DNA of 64,000 bases from Intestinimonas massiliensis (ex Afouda et al. 2020) (GCF_001244995.1 NZ_LN869529.1:131454-195453), one strand, 5' to 3'. Positions 9,038 to 16,974 are shown, counted from the first letter of the stretch. The notes: generated from the sequence alone by a model not told the origin. Numbers and translations: made by a program.

Positions 9038-9466
9038 ATGAGTAAGCTGGCAGTGATTTATTGGACCGGAACGGGCAATACCGGCGCCATGGCCCAGGCC
9101 GTGGCGGACGGGGCCAAGGGCGCCGGGGCGGAGGCGGAGCTGCTGACCGTCTCTGAGATCAGCGCCGACGCGGCGGCGGCCTATGACAAGCTGGCCTTGG
9201 GCTGCCCCGCTATGGGGGCCGAGGTGCTGGAGGAGGGGGAGTTCGAGCCCTTCTTCACCGCTCTGGAGGGCAAGCTGTCCGGGAAGAAGGTGGCCCTGTT
9301 CGGCTCTTACGGCTGGGGCGACGGACAGTGGATGCGGGAGTGGCAGGAGCGGACCGAGAAGGCCGGCGCCGTCCTCTGCGGCGAGGGGCTGATCGTCAAC
9401 GAGGCCCCCGACGAGGCGGGGCTGGAGTCCTGCCGGGCGCTGGGCGCACGCCTGGCCTCCGCCTGA
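9038..9466 (+). CDS. Flavodoxin
   Basis: A 142-residue cytosolic FMN electron carrier that can replace ferredoxin when iron is limiting. The phosphate-binding loop is WTGTGNTGAMA at residues 9-19. LALGCPAMGAEVLEE near residue 53 and LFGSYGWGDGQWM near 88 make the isoalloxazine contacts. AGGAGG lies upstream of the ATG. It follows the DUF3793 gene by 43 bases and probably shares its metal-regulated promoter, fitting an iron-sparing response. Confidence 0.93.
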   Translation: MSKLAVIYWTGTGNTGAMAQAVADGAKGAGAEAELLTVSEISADAAAAYDKLALGCPAMGAEVLEEGEFEPFFTALEGKLSGKKVALFGSYGWGDGQWMREWQERTEKAGAVLCGEGLIVNEAPDEAGLESCRALGARLASA

Positions 9467-9496
9467 GCGGGCCCGAGGCCGGGGAGGAACGGGCAC

Positions 9497-9880
9497 ATGG
9501 GAATTTCGCAGGCCGCGATCCGCTATCTGCTGACCATCTATGAGCTCAGCGACGATGGCACCGCGGTGCGCTCGGTGGACATTTCCCGCCGCCTGGAGGT
9601 GACGCCGGCCAGCGTGGTCCACATGCTGGGCGTGCTGTCTGCCGAGGGGCTGGCAGAGAAGCGATACTACGGCAAGGTCCGGCTGACGGAGCGGGGCATC
9701 CGGGAGGCCAACCGCCTCTATACCGCCTGCGCCCTGCTGAAGGCCTATTTTACCGAATACCTGGAGGTGGACAGCGAGACGGCCCGGGCCGACGCCGTCA
9801 ACTGCCTGTGCTGCCTGTCGGAGCGCAGTCTGGCCCAAATCGAGGGGAAGGTCCTGGAGGAGCGGGGCTGCACCGCCTGA
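9497..9880 (+). CDS. Second short DtxR/MntR-type regulator
   Basis: A 127-residue winged-HTH protein: AAIRYLLTIYELSDDGTAVRSVDISRRLEVTPASVVHMLGVLSAEGLAE, then YGKVRLTERGIREANRLYTACALLKAYFTEYLEVD. The dimerisation part is short and Cys-containing (CLCCLSE) where MntR/DtxR carry His/Glu ligands. It is the third gene after DUF3793 and flavodoxin, 30 bases after the latter, and probably feeds back on the same operon. Metal specificity is not visible. Confidence 0.8.
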   Translation: MGISQAAIRYLLTIYELSDDGTAVRSVDISRRLEVTPASVVHMLGVLSAEGLAEKRYYGKVRLTERGIREANRLYTACALLKAYFTEYLEVDSETARADAVNCLCCLSERSLAQIEGKVLEERGCTA

Positions 9881-9890
9881 ATACCCACAG

Positions 9891-9930
9891 CGAGCGCCCG
9901 CCGGAGCGAGACCGGCGGGCGCTCGTTCTA
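9891..9930 (+). terminator. Intrinsic terminator after the metal-response operon
   Basis: Perfect 14-base GC-rich arms 9891-9904 and 9912-9925 with a 7-base loop, followed by only a weak T-rich tail (TTCT). Confidence 0.7.
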
Positions 9931-9978
9931 TGCGCCTGGCGTTGGACGCATTTTGTTTATGAATTAAAAATTTGAATA

Positions 9979-10373
9979 GTGTCTACGGAAGGAACCGCCA
10001 AGCGGTTTATTCGTGCGGCCACTGCGTATTTCTGCTGGAGCGCCGTATTGTTCCGGCGGAAGGTGCAAGGTTTTCTGGCTCATTTACCAAGAAACCCTGC
10101 ACCGGAACAAAGCCAATGGGCCTTGAAAGCCTTGGGGTTTAAGACTTTTGGCTTTATTCAGTACGCATTACTTTGGTGGATGGCTTAAGCAATCCATTGG
10201 CTTTCATGCTCAGTTCCGGCAACGACCATGATTCCGTTCATGCCGTTTCTTTGCTCAGCCAGTTCAACATTGAGAGAAACAATATCCTTGGAGATAAGGC
10301 GTGCGGAGCAAAGGCGATCCGAGAGTTCCACGCCTACTACAGCAGAGCCGAAAATATAAATGCATTCAATTGA
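9979..10373 (+). pseudogene. Decayed IS5-type transposase fragment
   Basis: The frame at 10173-10373 reads VDGLSNPLAFMLSSGNDHDSVHAV and NNILGDKACGAKAIREF, typical of the catalytic centre of IS5-family transposases (the DG.GNP and LGDKAYG blocks). It lacks the N- and C-terminal parts. The preceding frame (9979-10188) ends in a sequence that would join only after a frameshift near 10180. No terminal repeats are evident. This is an old, inactive remnant. Confidence 0.6.
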
Positions 10374-10447
10374 GACTTTCGACTTGCGAAGGTAGAAGAA
10401 GCTGTCTATAATAATCTATAATAATAAAAAAAGGAGGAGGGCCGAAT

Positions 10448-10954
10448 ATGGGAGATAAAAGAGAGGAACTGCTGCGGCAGCTATGGACGGCCCAGGACGA
10501 AGCGTATGATCTGATGTGCGAGTATGATTCTCTGCCCCACCACTATGGAGAGAACATCCTCTATCAGGCGGAGGGGCATATCATCGACCTCATTGCCGCC
10601 TATCCCGGCATCACCATTACCGACCTGGGCAACATTTTGAAAAAGACCCCCAGCGCCTGTTCCCAGATCGTGCGCAAGCTGAAGGAGAAGGGCTGGGTGG
10701 AGCAGACCCGGAACCGGGACAACAATCGACAGTTCAACCTGAAGCTCACGGAGAGCGGGCAAAAGGTTTATGAGGACCACCTGGAGTTCAACCGCTACTG
10801 CCAGGCCGAGACCTTCGGGCTGCTTGCGGGATTTTCCAGCGAGGAGCTGGAGCATCACGTGATGGTCCAGCGGAAGATCAACGAGGCCTATCAGGGCGAC
10901 GTGCGCCGCAGCCGGGAGCGGTTTTTAAAGTCGGAGGCCAGCCGGAACGAGTGA
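10448..10954 (+). CDS. MarR-family transcriptional regulator
   Basis: A 168-residue MarR protein. The winged HTH spans roughly residues 45-105: DLIAAYPGITITDLGNILKKTPSACSQIVRKLKEKGWVEQ, and NRDNNRQFNLKLTESGQKVYEDH for the wing. AGGAGG precedes the ATG by 9 bases. It lies directly upstream of an amino acid permease whose promoter overlaps a 9-base-arm inverted repeat (11125-11149), the kind of site MarR dimers use. It is therefore the likely regulator of the permease and possibly the C-S lyase that follows. The ligand is unknown. Confidence 0.88.
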   Translation: MGDKREELLRQLWTAQDEAYDLMCEYDSLPHHYGENILYQAEGHIIDLIAAYPGITITDLGNILKKTPSACSQIVRKLKEKGWVEQTRNRDNNRQFNLKLTESGQKVYEDHLEFNRYCQAETFGLLAGFSSEELEHHVMVQRKINEAYQGDVRRSRERFLKSEASRNE

Positions 10955-10969
10955 TTCGATCAAAGGGAG

Positions 10970-11006
10970 CAGGGCCGGACAGCAGAAGCTGTCCGGCCCT
11001 GTTTTT
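10970..11006 (+). terminator. Intrinsic terminator after the MarR gene
   Basis: Perfect 14-base arms 10970-10983 and 10988-11001 around AGAA, followed by TTTTT. It separates the regulator from the permease transcript. Confidence 0.9.
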
Positions 11007-11095
11007 CTGTAAATGGATGATGTGCAAATCCGACAAAAAGAAAAAACCTATTTTGTGCGATGCGCATGAATTGTAGAAAAAGCACAAAAAACTCC

Positions 11096-11123
11096 TTGAC
11101 GTATCCCAATAAAATGTTATGAT
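11096..11123 (+). promoter_or_regulatory. Promoter of the permease gene
   Basis: TTGACG, a 16-base spacer and TATGAT. It is followed at once by an inverted repeat, then a 180-base leader before the start codon at 11307. Confidence 0.75.
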
Positions 11124-11124
11124 G

Positions 11125-11149
11125 AATATACTTCATAATTAAGTATATT
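11125..11149. promoter_or_regulatory. Inverted repeat over the transcription start, probable MarR operator
   Basis: Perfect arms AATATACTT and AAGTATATT separated by 7 bases, directly after the -10 element. A bound dimer would block transcription start. The MarR gene next door is the natural candidate. Confidence 0.6.
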
Positions 11150-11171
11150 AAAGATTGAGGTGATTAATTGG

Positions 11172-11220
11172 ACGATGGAAAGGCTAGCCTTTCCATCGTG
11201 TTCCGCATGCGGAACACGAT
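11172..11220 (+). repeat. Two overlapping perfect palindromes in the permease leader
   Basis: A 28-base perfect palindrome (11172-11199, centre GGCTAGCC) overlaps by five bases a 26-base perfect palindrome (11195-11220, centre CGCATGCG). Both hairpins cannot form fully at once, as in an attenuator or antiterminator. No T tract follows, so a simple terminator is unlikely. They might instead bind proteins as DNA. Confidence 0.6.
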
Positions 11221-11306
11221 ACTCCTTCCAAACCGTCGGGAAGTAGAAGCGGGCCCGCTTTTATGAATAAGAGTAAAAATCGGGAAACCTTTGAGGAGGA
11301 AACAAA

Positions 11307-12725
11307 ATGCAAGCTGAGAAAAAGAAACTAGGGCTGTTCAATATCTTCAGCCTGGGTGTGGGCGGCGCCATCGGATCGGGCATTTTCGTGATGATGGGCT
11401 TCGGCATCGCCTATACCGGCCGCTCCATCGTTTTGGCGGTCTCCGTGGGCTGTCTGTACATGCTGCTGGCTTACCTGTTCCACCCCATCATGAGCTCCAT
11501 GTTCGTCCTCCCCGGCGGCGATTATGATATGAAGGCCATGCTGATGGGGCCCACCATGACGGGCTTTTCCGCTCTGGCCACCATTGTCAACGGCCTTGGA
11601 ATGGCTTCCTACGGCCTGGCCTTTGCCAGTTACTTCGTCTCAGTCTTCACAGGCTTGGCGGAATATCAGCTTTGGATCGCGGCCCTGCTGATAGTGATTT
11701 TCTTTGCCATATCCATTAAGGGCACTAAGGCAATGGCTACCATTACCACGATTATCACCGCCTCACTGCTGATTTCCATTGTCGTATTCTTGGCCGCGGG
11801 CCTTCCCCAAGTGCAGCCCGGGTATTTCTCTAACGCTGACGGCCAGTTTTTTTCCGGCGGCTTTGGCGGCCTGATCGGCGCCATCGCCATGATGTCCTTT
11901 GCCTGCCAGGGCACCACCATGGCCCCTGTCTCGGTCATGCCTGCCACCAAAAAGCCCCGCAAGACGATTCCCATCGGAATTCTGCTCATCTGCCTGACCG
12001 TCGCCGTGGTGTATGCGCTGATGTCCATTGTTGCCGCCGGCGTGCTCCCCGTGGAGCAGGTCGCGGGGGAAAACTTGTCCCTGGTGGCCCAGACCATCTT
12101 TAGCCCCACGATGTTTAACATCTTTATTCTGGGCGCCGCCTGCTGCGCCATCATGTCCTCCCTGGCCTCCGGCATGACCATGCTGCGCTACCCCCTGCTG
12201 GCCGTGGCCGAGGATGGCTGGCTGCCCAAGATCTTCGCGAAGACCACGAGTAGCGGCTACCCCTACATGATGATGGGCTTTTTCCTGGTGTTCTCTATTG
12301 TGCCGCTGTTCACCGGCCTGTCCGTGGACGCGCTGATCTCCCTGCTCATGATCATCTCCATGGTTATGAACGCCTATATGAATATCTCCATGATCAAGCT
12401 GGTCAAGCGGTATCCCGAGCAGTGGAAAAAGGCCACCCTGCATATGCCTACCCCCATCTTCAACTGCCTGTGCATCATCGGCACGGTGTGTGCGTTGGCT
12501 GTATCCTACTACCTGTTTAAGGATCTGAGCGTGGGCTCCATGGTCTTCTGTGTGGTGCTGCTGGTGGTCATGATGGGCCTGGCGCAGTTGCGGCTCAGAA
12601 CCGGCGCTGTGAAGAAGGAAGATCTGCTAGCCAAACGCGAGCGGATCGCGGCCGCCGCCCTGGCCGCCACCGCGGCCGAGGAGGCCGAGGAGTTGCGGGA
12701 GGCCAAGGCCGCCAAGGCTGTCTGA
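11307..12725 (+). CDS. APC-superfamily amino acid permease
   Basis: A 472-residue membrane transporter with about 12 helices. The APC signature is at the start: FSLGVGGAIGSGIFVMMG (residues 15-31), the GSGIF bend that binds the amino acid backbone. Helix 6 carries AIAMMSFACQGTTMAPV. The C-terminus is a charged Ala/Glu/Lys-rich cytosolic tail (RIAAAALAATAAEEAEEL). A GAGGAGG site precedes the ATG. It is probably regulated by the upstream MarR protein and followed by a MalY-type lyase, suggesting import of a sulfur amino acid. The substrate is inferred, not seen. Confidence 0.88.
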   Translation: MQAEKKKLGLFNIFSLGVGGAIGSGIFVMMGFGIAYTGRSIVLAVSVGCLYMLLAYLFHPIMSSMFVLPGGDYDMKAMLMGPTMTGFSALATIVNGLGMASYGLAFASYFVSVFTGLAEYQLWIAALLIVIFFAISIKGTKAMATITTIITASLLISIVVFLAAGLPQVQPGYFSNADGQFFSGGFGGLIGAIAMMSFACQGTTMAPVSVMPATKKPRKTIPIGILLICLTVAVVYALMSIVAAGVLPVEQVAGENLSLVAQTIFSPTMFNIFILGAACCAIMSSLASGMTMLRYPLLAVAEDGWLPKIFAKTTSSGYPYMMMGFFLVFSIVPLFTGLSVDALISLLMIISMVMNAYMNISMIKLVKRYPEQWKKATLHMPTPIFNCLCIIGTVCALAVSYYLFKDLSVGSMVFCVVLLVVMMGLAQLRLRTGAVKKEDLLAKRERIAAAALAATAAEEAEELREAKAAKAV

Positions 12726-12742
12726 GTCTCTTCGTTTTCCCT

Positions 12743-12786
12743 CGGATAAGGGAAGTCGGTTCCTTTGGACCGGCTTCCCTTATCCG
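12743..12786 (+). other. Intercistronic hairpin between permease and lyase
   Basis: Near-perfect 18-base arms 12743-12760 and 12769-12786, not followed by a T tract. It could set the ratio of permease to lyase message, protect an mRNA end, or be a partial terminator. Confidence 0.5.
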
Positions 12787-12845
12787 TGGAAATATAGTAT
12801 AGTAAATAAAGGATGTAAAATCAGAAAGGACCGATTACAATTACA

Positions 12846-14081
12846 ATGAAGTACGATTTCACCTCTATCATGGACCGCCATGGCAAGGACGCCATCGCCG
12901 TCGACGTGGTCCCCCAGCCGGATGCCGCGGGCAACTTCGTTATGAAGCCCTTGGCGGACGTACAGATCAAGGATGGCCTGGACACCATCCCTATGTGGGT
13001 GGCCGACATGAACTTCCCTACCTGCCCTACCATCCCCCAGGCCATCATCGAGCGGGCCCAGCATCCGGCCTTCGGCTACTTCCAGCCCACCGAGGAGTAC
13101 TTCGACTCCATTATCCAGTGGCACGAGACCCGCAACGGGGTCACCGGCCTGAAGCGGGAGCACATCGGCTATGAAAACGGCGTCCTGGGCGGCGTGATCA
13201 GCGCCCTGAACGTGTTCTGCTCCAAGGGTGACAACGTGCTGCTGCACACCCCCACCTACATCGGCTTCACCAGTGCCCTCACCAACAACGGCTATAACAT
13301 GGTCCTCTCTCCCCTGGTCAAGGACGCCGAGGGCGTCTGGCGCATGGACTTTGAGGACATGGAGAAGCGCATCGTGGAGAACAAGATCCACGCCACCGTC
13401 TTCTGTTCCCCCCACAACCCCTGTGGCCGCGTGTGGGAGAAGTGGGAAGTGGAGAAGGCCATGGAGCTGTTCAAGAAGCACGACGTGTTCGTGGTCTCCG
13501 ACGAGATCTGGTCCGATATTATCCTCACCGGCCACAAGCACGTGCCCACCCAGTCCGTCAGCGAGGACGCCCGGATGCGCACCGCTGCCATCTACGCTCC
13601 CTCCAAGACCTTCAATCTGGCTGGCCTGGTTGGCTCCTACCATATCGTCTACAACCAGTGGATCCGGGAGCGGATGGACAAGGAGTCCTCTCTGCCCCAC
13701 TACAACGACATGAACGTCTTGTCCCTCCACGCACTCATCGGGGCCTACAAGCCCGAGGGCTACGAGTGGTGCGACGAGCTGTGCGAGACCGTCACCGGCA
13801 ACATCGACTACGCCTGTGACTACATCGCCAAGCACTTCGAGGGCGTGGAGGTCTCCAAGCCCCAGGGCACTTACATGCTGTTCCTGGACTGCTCCAAGTG
13901 GTGTGAGGTTCACGGCAAGACCATCGACGACGTGGAGAAGGCCGGCCTGGAGTGCGGCGTCATCTGGCAGGACGGCCGGATGTTCCACGGCCCCTGCCAT
14001 ATCCGTCTGAACCTGGCTCTGCCCCTCTCCCGTGTGAAGGAGGCCTTCGAGCGACTGGACAAGTACGTCTTCAACGCCTGA
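12846..14081 (+). CDS. MalY/PatB-type PLP-dependent C-S lyase
   Basis: A 411-residue fold-type I aminotransferase-like enzyme of the MalY/PatB group, which cleaves cystathionine or cysteine to pyruvate, ammonia and a thiol. Marks are the family N-terminus (IPMWVADMNFPTCP near 50-63, GYFQPTEEYFDSI), the PLP-site SPHNPCGRVW near 188, SDEIWSDI near 220 and APSKTFNLAGL near 257 with the Schiff-base lysine. HIRLNLALPLSRV near the end holds the carboxylate-binding Arg. It lies 120 bases after the permease and a hairpin, and probably shares control with it. Aminotransferase activity on aromatic amino acids is an alternative. Confidence 0.88.
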   Translation: MKYDFTSIMDRHGKDAIAVDVVPQPDAAGNFVMKPLADVQIKDGLDTIPMWVADMNFPTCPTIPQAIIERAQHPAFGYFQPTEEYFDSIIQWHETRNGVTGLKREHIGYENGVLGGVISALNVFCSKGDNVLLHTPTYIGFTSALTNNGYNMVLSPLVKDAEGVWRMDFEDMEKRIVENKIHATVFCSPHNPCGRVWEKWEVEKAMELFKKHDVFVVSDEIWSDIILTGHKHVPTQSVSEDARMRTAAIYAPSKTFNLAGLVGSYHIVYNQWIRERMDKESSLPHYNDMNVLSLHALIGAYKPEGYEWCDELCETVTGNIDYACDYIAKHFEGVEVSKPQGTYMLFLDCSKWCEVHGKTIDDVEKAGLECGVIWQDGRMFHGPCHIRLNLALPLSRVKEAFERLDKYVFNA

Positions 14082-14171
14082 GTTCCCAGCTTCAAACCGC
14101 CTGTCCCCAACAAGGCTCTTTTTTACCGGGGATTGGGCCCATCCGCCTGAATCACGAAAGGAGTTTTTGCC

Positions 14172-14717
14172 ATGCCCAAGCTCACTGTGGGTACCCAGAT
14201 GCCCGACTTCACCTTCGACACCCCCTTTGAAAGCGGCCGCACCCTGGCCGAGACCGCCGGGAAGACGGCAGGGAAGACCGCCCTGGTGTTCCTGCGCTAC
14301 TATGGCTGCACCCTGTGCCAGTACGACATCCATCAGTTTACCGCCCAATATGACAAAATCGCCGCCACCGGCGGGCAGATGCTGGTGGTGCTTCAGTCCG
14401 ACCCCGCCAAGCTGGCAGGCCAGATGAAGCCCGGCGACCTGCCCTTCGACATCGTCTGCGACCCGGAGCAGAAGCTGTACAAGAAATTTGAGATCGCCCC
14501 CGCCGAGTCCAAGGCCAAGATGGCCGATCTGAAGACCATGGGAAAGATCGCCAAAGCCACCGCCGGCGGCTTCAAGCACGGCGATTACGAGGGGGACGAG
14601 CTCCAACTCCCCGCTTGTTTCGTCATGGGGCCGGATCGGGTCCTGAGCTACGCCCACTACGGCGTCTCCGCCGGGGACGTGCCCACGCCGCAGGAACTGG
14701 TGGAATTGCTGAAATAA
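14172..14717 (+). CDS. AhpC/TSA-family redoxin (peroxiredoxin-like)
   Basis: A 181-residue thioredoxin-fold protein with PKLTVGTQMPDFTFDTP at the start and FLRYYGCTLCQYDIHQF near residues 46-58. The CTLC pair occupies the peroxidatic position, a CXXC form found in peroxiredoxin-like and bacterioferritin-comigratory relatives. LVVLQSDPAKL and FDIVCDPEQKLYKKFEI are the usual redoxin core. AAAGGAG precedes the ATG. It is a separate cistron 90 bases after the lyase and ends with its own terminator. It probably reduces peroxides or disulfides in the cytosol. The reductant is unknown. Confidence 0.82.
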   Translation: MPKLTVGTQMPDFTFDTPFESGRTLAETAGKTAGKTALVFLRYYGCTLCQYDIHQFTAQYDKIAATGGQMLVVLQSDPAKLAGQMKPGDLPFDIVCDPEQKLYKKFEIAPAESKAKMADLKTMGKIAKATAGGFKHGDYEGDELQLPACFVMGPDRVLSYAHYGVSAGDVPTPQELVELLK

Positions 14718-14732
14718 ACTTGCGCGTTTGGA

Positions 14733-14759
14733 AAGGGCGGCCTTCGGGCCGCCCTTTTT
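14733..14759 (+). terminator. Intrinsic terminator after the redoxin gene
   Basis: Ten-base GC-rich arms 14733-14742 and 14747-14756 around a TTCG tetraloop, followed by TTTTT. Confidence 0.92.
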
Positions 14760-14854
14760 CTGCGGTTTTATGCCCTAAATGCTCCTCCGTGTGAGGCAGT
14801 GCTCTTTGGCAACTACTGATTTTACATGGAGGATTTTATTATGTACAAACAATA

Positions 14855-15325
14855 TTAAATATTTACTAACATGAGATAGGCGAGCAGGCGCAAAAGGGCG
14901 CGCTGAATCTTGCGGAGATTCAGCACCAGCACGGACATGGCAATCACATGGGCAGCGGTTTCCCGCAGCTTTGCGGTGACCAGCCCCAGGCCGCATTTGC
15001 GTTTCGCCAGGCTGAACCTGCGCTCCACTTCTACTCGTTCGCATTCGTCCCGGTAGTCCTGAGCCTTGTCTCTGGTCTCCCCCTTCTTGGGCTGTCCCAA
15101 AGCCGGGATATCCAGTTTTGCGCCAAACTCCGCTGGCCTGCCTGCCTTTCCCCGCACAATGGGACGGACAAAGGGCTGGCTCACACTGACGATTCGGTCA
15201 GCCGCACAGTGGGTGTGGTGATCATGAGGGTTTTTACATAAGCTGTCAATTTTTGCCTCTAAAATAACATAATCTGTCGAGACAAGCAGCGGCATGAGTG
15301 AGCGTTTCAAGAAGCTCAAAAGCAA
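14855..15325 (-). pseudogene. Internally deleted IS5/IS1182-type transposase remnant
   Basis: The frame has DRIVSVSQPFVRPIVRGKAGRPAEFGAKLDI, typical of the catalytic region, joined directly to PALGQPKKGETR..CERVEVERRFSLAKRKCGLGLVTAKLRETA, typical of the C-terminus. About 80-100 residues between them, including the second catalytic Asp block, are missing. No N-terminal domain or ribosome site is visible. It is a dead remnant unrelated to the IS110 copy at 45.7 kb. Its right side abuts a truncated zinc-ribbon frame. Confidence 0.7.
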
Positions 15326-15386
15326 ACAGCTCCGGGCTTTTTGAAAAAGTTCTTAATTTTTTGTCCTTTTCTTGGCATAATGGGAT

Positions 15387-15518
15387 GAGCTGGACCGCAT
15401 CGTGCTGGAAAACGCGGACCGGTGCTGCCGGCTGTGCCACAGTACCGGCCCCAACCTGATCCGGAATGGCGAGGATTGGTTCTGCTCCGCCTGCGCGGCC
15501 CGCATCAAGGCCCTTTGA
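15387..15518 (+). pseudogene. C-terminal fragment of a zinc-ribbon protein
   Basis: An open frame without a start codon reads ELDRIVLENADRCCRLCHS, then NGEDWFCSACAARIKAL before TGA at 15518. The two CXXC pairs look like a zinc ribbon. It appears cut at its 5' side next to the transposase remnant, so it is probably the tail of a gene destroyed by insertion or deletion. Confidence 0.4.
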
Positions 15519-15531
15519 GCCCTTCTTTTCG

Positions 15532-15560
15532 TTGACTTTCTCCGCCGCCGCGGTTAGACT
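15532..15560 (+). promoter_or_regulatory. Promoter of the WYL regulator-luxS operon
   Basis: TTGACT, a 17-base spacer and TAGACT, ending 32 bases before the start codon at 15593. Confidence 0.55.
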
Positions 15561-15592
15561 GGAGGCAGGACCGGGACAAGGGGGGAGAGGCC

Positions 15593-16513
15593 ATGCAGTT
15601 ATCCCGGCTGTTCGAGCTGGTTTACCTACTGCTGGACCGCAAGGGCATGACGGCGGACGAGCTGGCCGAGCACTTCGAAGTCTCGCGCCGCACCATCTAC
15701 CGGGACGTGGACACCCTGGCCCAGGCGGGTATCCCCATCTACGCCGAGCGGGGCAAGGGAGGCGGCATCCGGCTCACCGAGCAGTTCGTCCTCAACAAGT
15801 CGGTGCTCTCCGCCGAGGAGCGCCGCAGCCTTCTGGCCGCCCTGCGGGGCATGGAGGCCGTGGGGCCCGGCGGCGCGGGGCCGGTGCTGGACAAGCTCTC
15901 CGCCCTCTTCGGCGGGGAGGAGGAGGACTGGCTCCAGGTGGACTTCTCCGCCTGGAGCCCCGACAGCCCGCTGACCGACCGCTTCCGGCGGCTCAGGGAG
16001 GCCATTTTCCGCCGGGAGGTCCTCACCTTCCGCTACAGCGGCGCGGCGGGCGGCACCGAGGTCCGTACCGCGGAGCCCATGAAGCTGGTCTTTCGGGGCA
16101 ATGACTGGTACTTGCTGGCCTGGTGCCGCCGGCGGGAGGATTTCCGCTATTTCAAGCTCACCCGCATGGACGGTGTGGAGGCCCCCGGGGAGCGGTTCCG
16201 GCGCCGGGCCCTGCCGCCCCCGGCCACAGAGGACCGGGCGGACGGCTACGGCGGCAGCGCCGTGGACCTGGAGGCCCGCATCGCTCCGACCATGGCCTTC
16301 CGGGTGCGGGACGAGTTTCCCCCGGAGCGGCGGGAGGAGCTGCCGGACGGCGGCTTTCGGGTACGGCTGCGGCTGCCGGACAACGAGTGGATGTACGAAT
16401 ACCTGATGACCTACGGCGGGGCCCTGCGGGTCCTGTCTCCGGAGCGGGTCCGGCAGGAGCTGGCCCGCCGGCACTGGGCGGCCTGGGAAACCAACAAGGA
16501 GGAAGATGGATGA
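15593..16513 (+). CDS. WYL-domain transcriptional regulator (YafY type)
   Basis: A 306-residue regulator with an N-terminal DeoR-like winged HTH (LFELVYLLLDRKGMTADELAEHFEVSRRTIYRDVDTL, residues 6-43). The WYL domain follows around residues 135-210 (REAIFRREVLTFRYSG, then GNDWYLLAWCRRREDFRYFKLTRM), and a WCX extension ends the protein. GGGGGAGAGG precedes the ATG. Its stop overlaps the luxS start, so the two are co-translated. Downstream are GyrI-like ligand-binding proteins and two copies of a TGACATACAG-TGTC dyad that may be its operators. The effector is unknown. Confidence 0.88.
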   Translation: MQLSRLFELVYLLLDRKGMTADELAEHFEVSRRTIYRDVDTLAQAGIPIYAERGKGGGIRLTEQFVLNKSVLSAEERRSLLAALRGMEAVGPGGAGPVLDKLSALFGGEEEDWLQVDFSAWSPDSPLTDRFRRLREAIFRREVLTFRYSGAAGGTEVRTAEPMKLVFRGNDWYLLAWCRRREDFRYFKLTRMDGVEAPGERFRRRALPPPATEDRADGYGGSAVDLEARIAPTMAFRVRDEFPPERREELPDGGFRVRLRLPDNEWMYEYLMTYGGALRVLSPERVRQELARRHWAAWETNKEEDG

Positions 16514-16971
16514 TGGAACTCAAACCAATTGCCAGCTTTCAGGTGGACCACACCAAGCTCACCGAGGGGATGTATATCTCCCGGGTGGACGGGGACGTGG
16601 TGACCTATGATATCCGCATGGTGCGGCCCAACTGCGGGACCTATCTGGGCTATGGCGCGATCCACAGCTTTGAACACCTGTTCGCCACCTATGTACGCAG
16701 CGGCCCCCTGTCCGGGCAGGTCATCTACGCCGGCCCCATGGGCTGCCGGACCGGATTCTACTTTCTGGTGCGGGACATGGCTCCAGAGACGGCCATCCGC
16801 CTGGTGCGGGAGACCATGGCCTTTATCGCGGACTACCAGGGCCCCATCCCCGGGGCCACCGAGGCGGAGTGCGGCAACTACCGGGAGCAGGACCTGGAGG
16901 GAGCCCGGGCCGCCGCCCGGAAGATGCTCCCCATCCTGAAGGACTGGACGGTGGAAAAGCTGGCCTATTAA
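16510..16971 (+). CDS. luxS: S-ribosylhomocysteine lyase LuxS
   Basis: A 153-residue LuxS, which cleaves S-ribosylhomocysteine to homocysteine and DPD, the autoinducer-2 precursor, in the activated methyl cycle. Visible marks are SFQVDHTKL near the start, DIRMVRPN near 36, the zinc ligands in IHSFEHLFAT near residues 50-60, the catalytic Cys in GPMGCRTGFY near 80, and AECGNY near 120 with the third zinc ligand. Length is normal for the family. The start is ATG at 16510 (or the next codon), 5-8 bases after AAGGAGG, overlapping the WYL regulator stop. No mtnN/pfs gene is nearby. Confidence 0.93.
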   Translation: MMELKPIASFQVDHTKLTEGMYISRVDGDVVTYDIRMVRPNCGTYLGYGAIHSFEHLFATYVRSGPLSGQVIYAGPMGCRTGFYFLVRDMAPETAIRLVRETMAFIADYQGPIPGATEAECGNYREQDLEGARAAARKMLPILKDWTVEKLAY

Positions 16972-16974
16972 AAG

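Noticed and set aside
12780-14657. A 625-codon minus-strand open frame
   Set aside because: It runs antisense through the MalY lyase and redoxin genes, crosses a terminator-like hairpin, and is Gly/Val/His-rich like other shadows.
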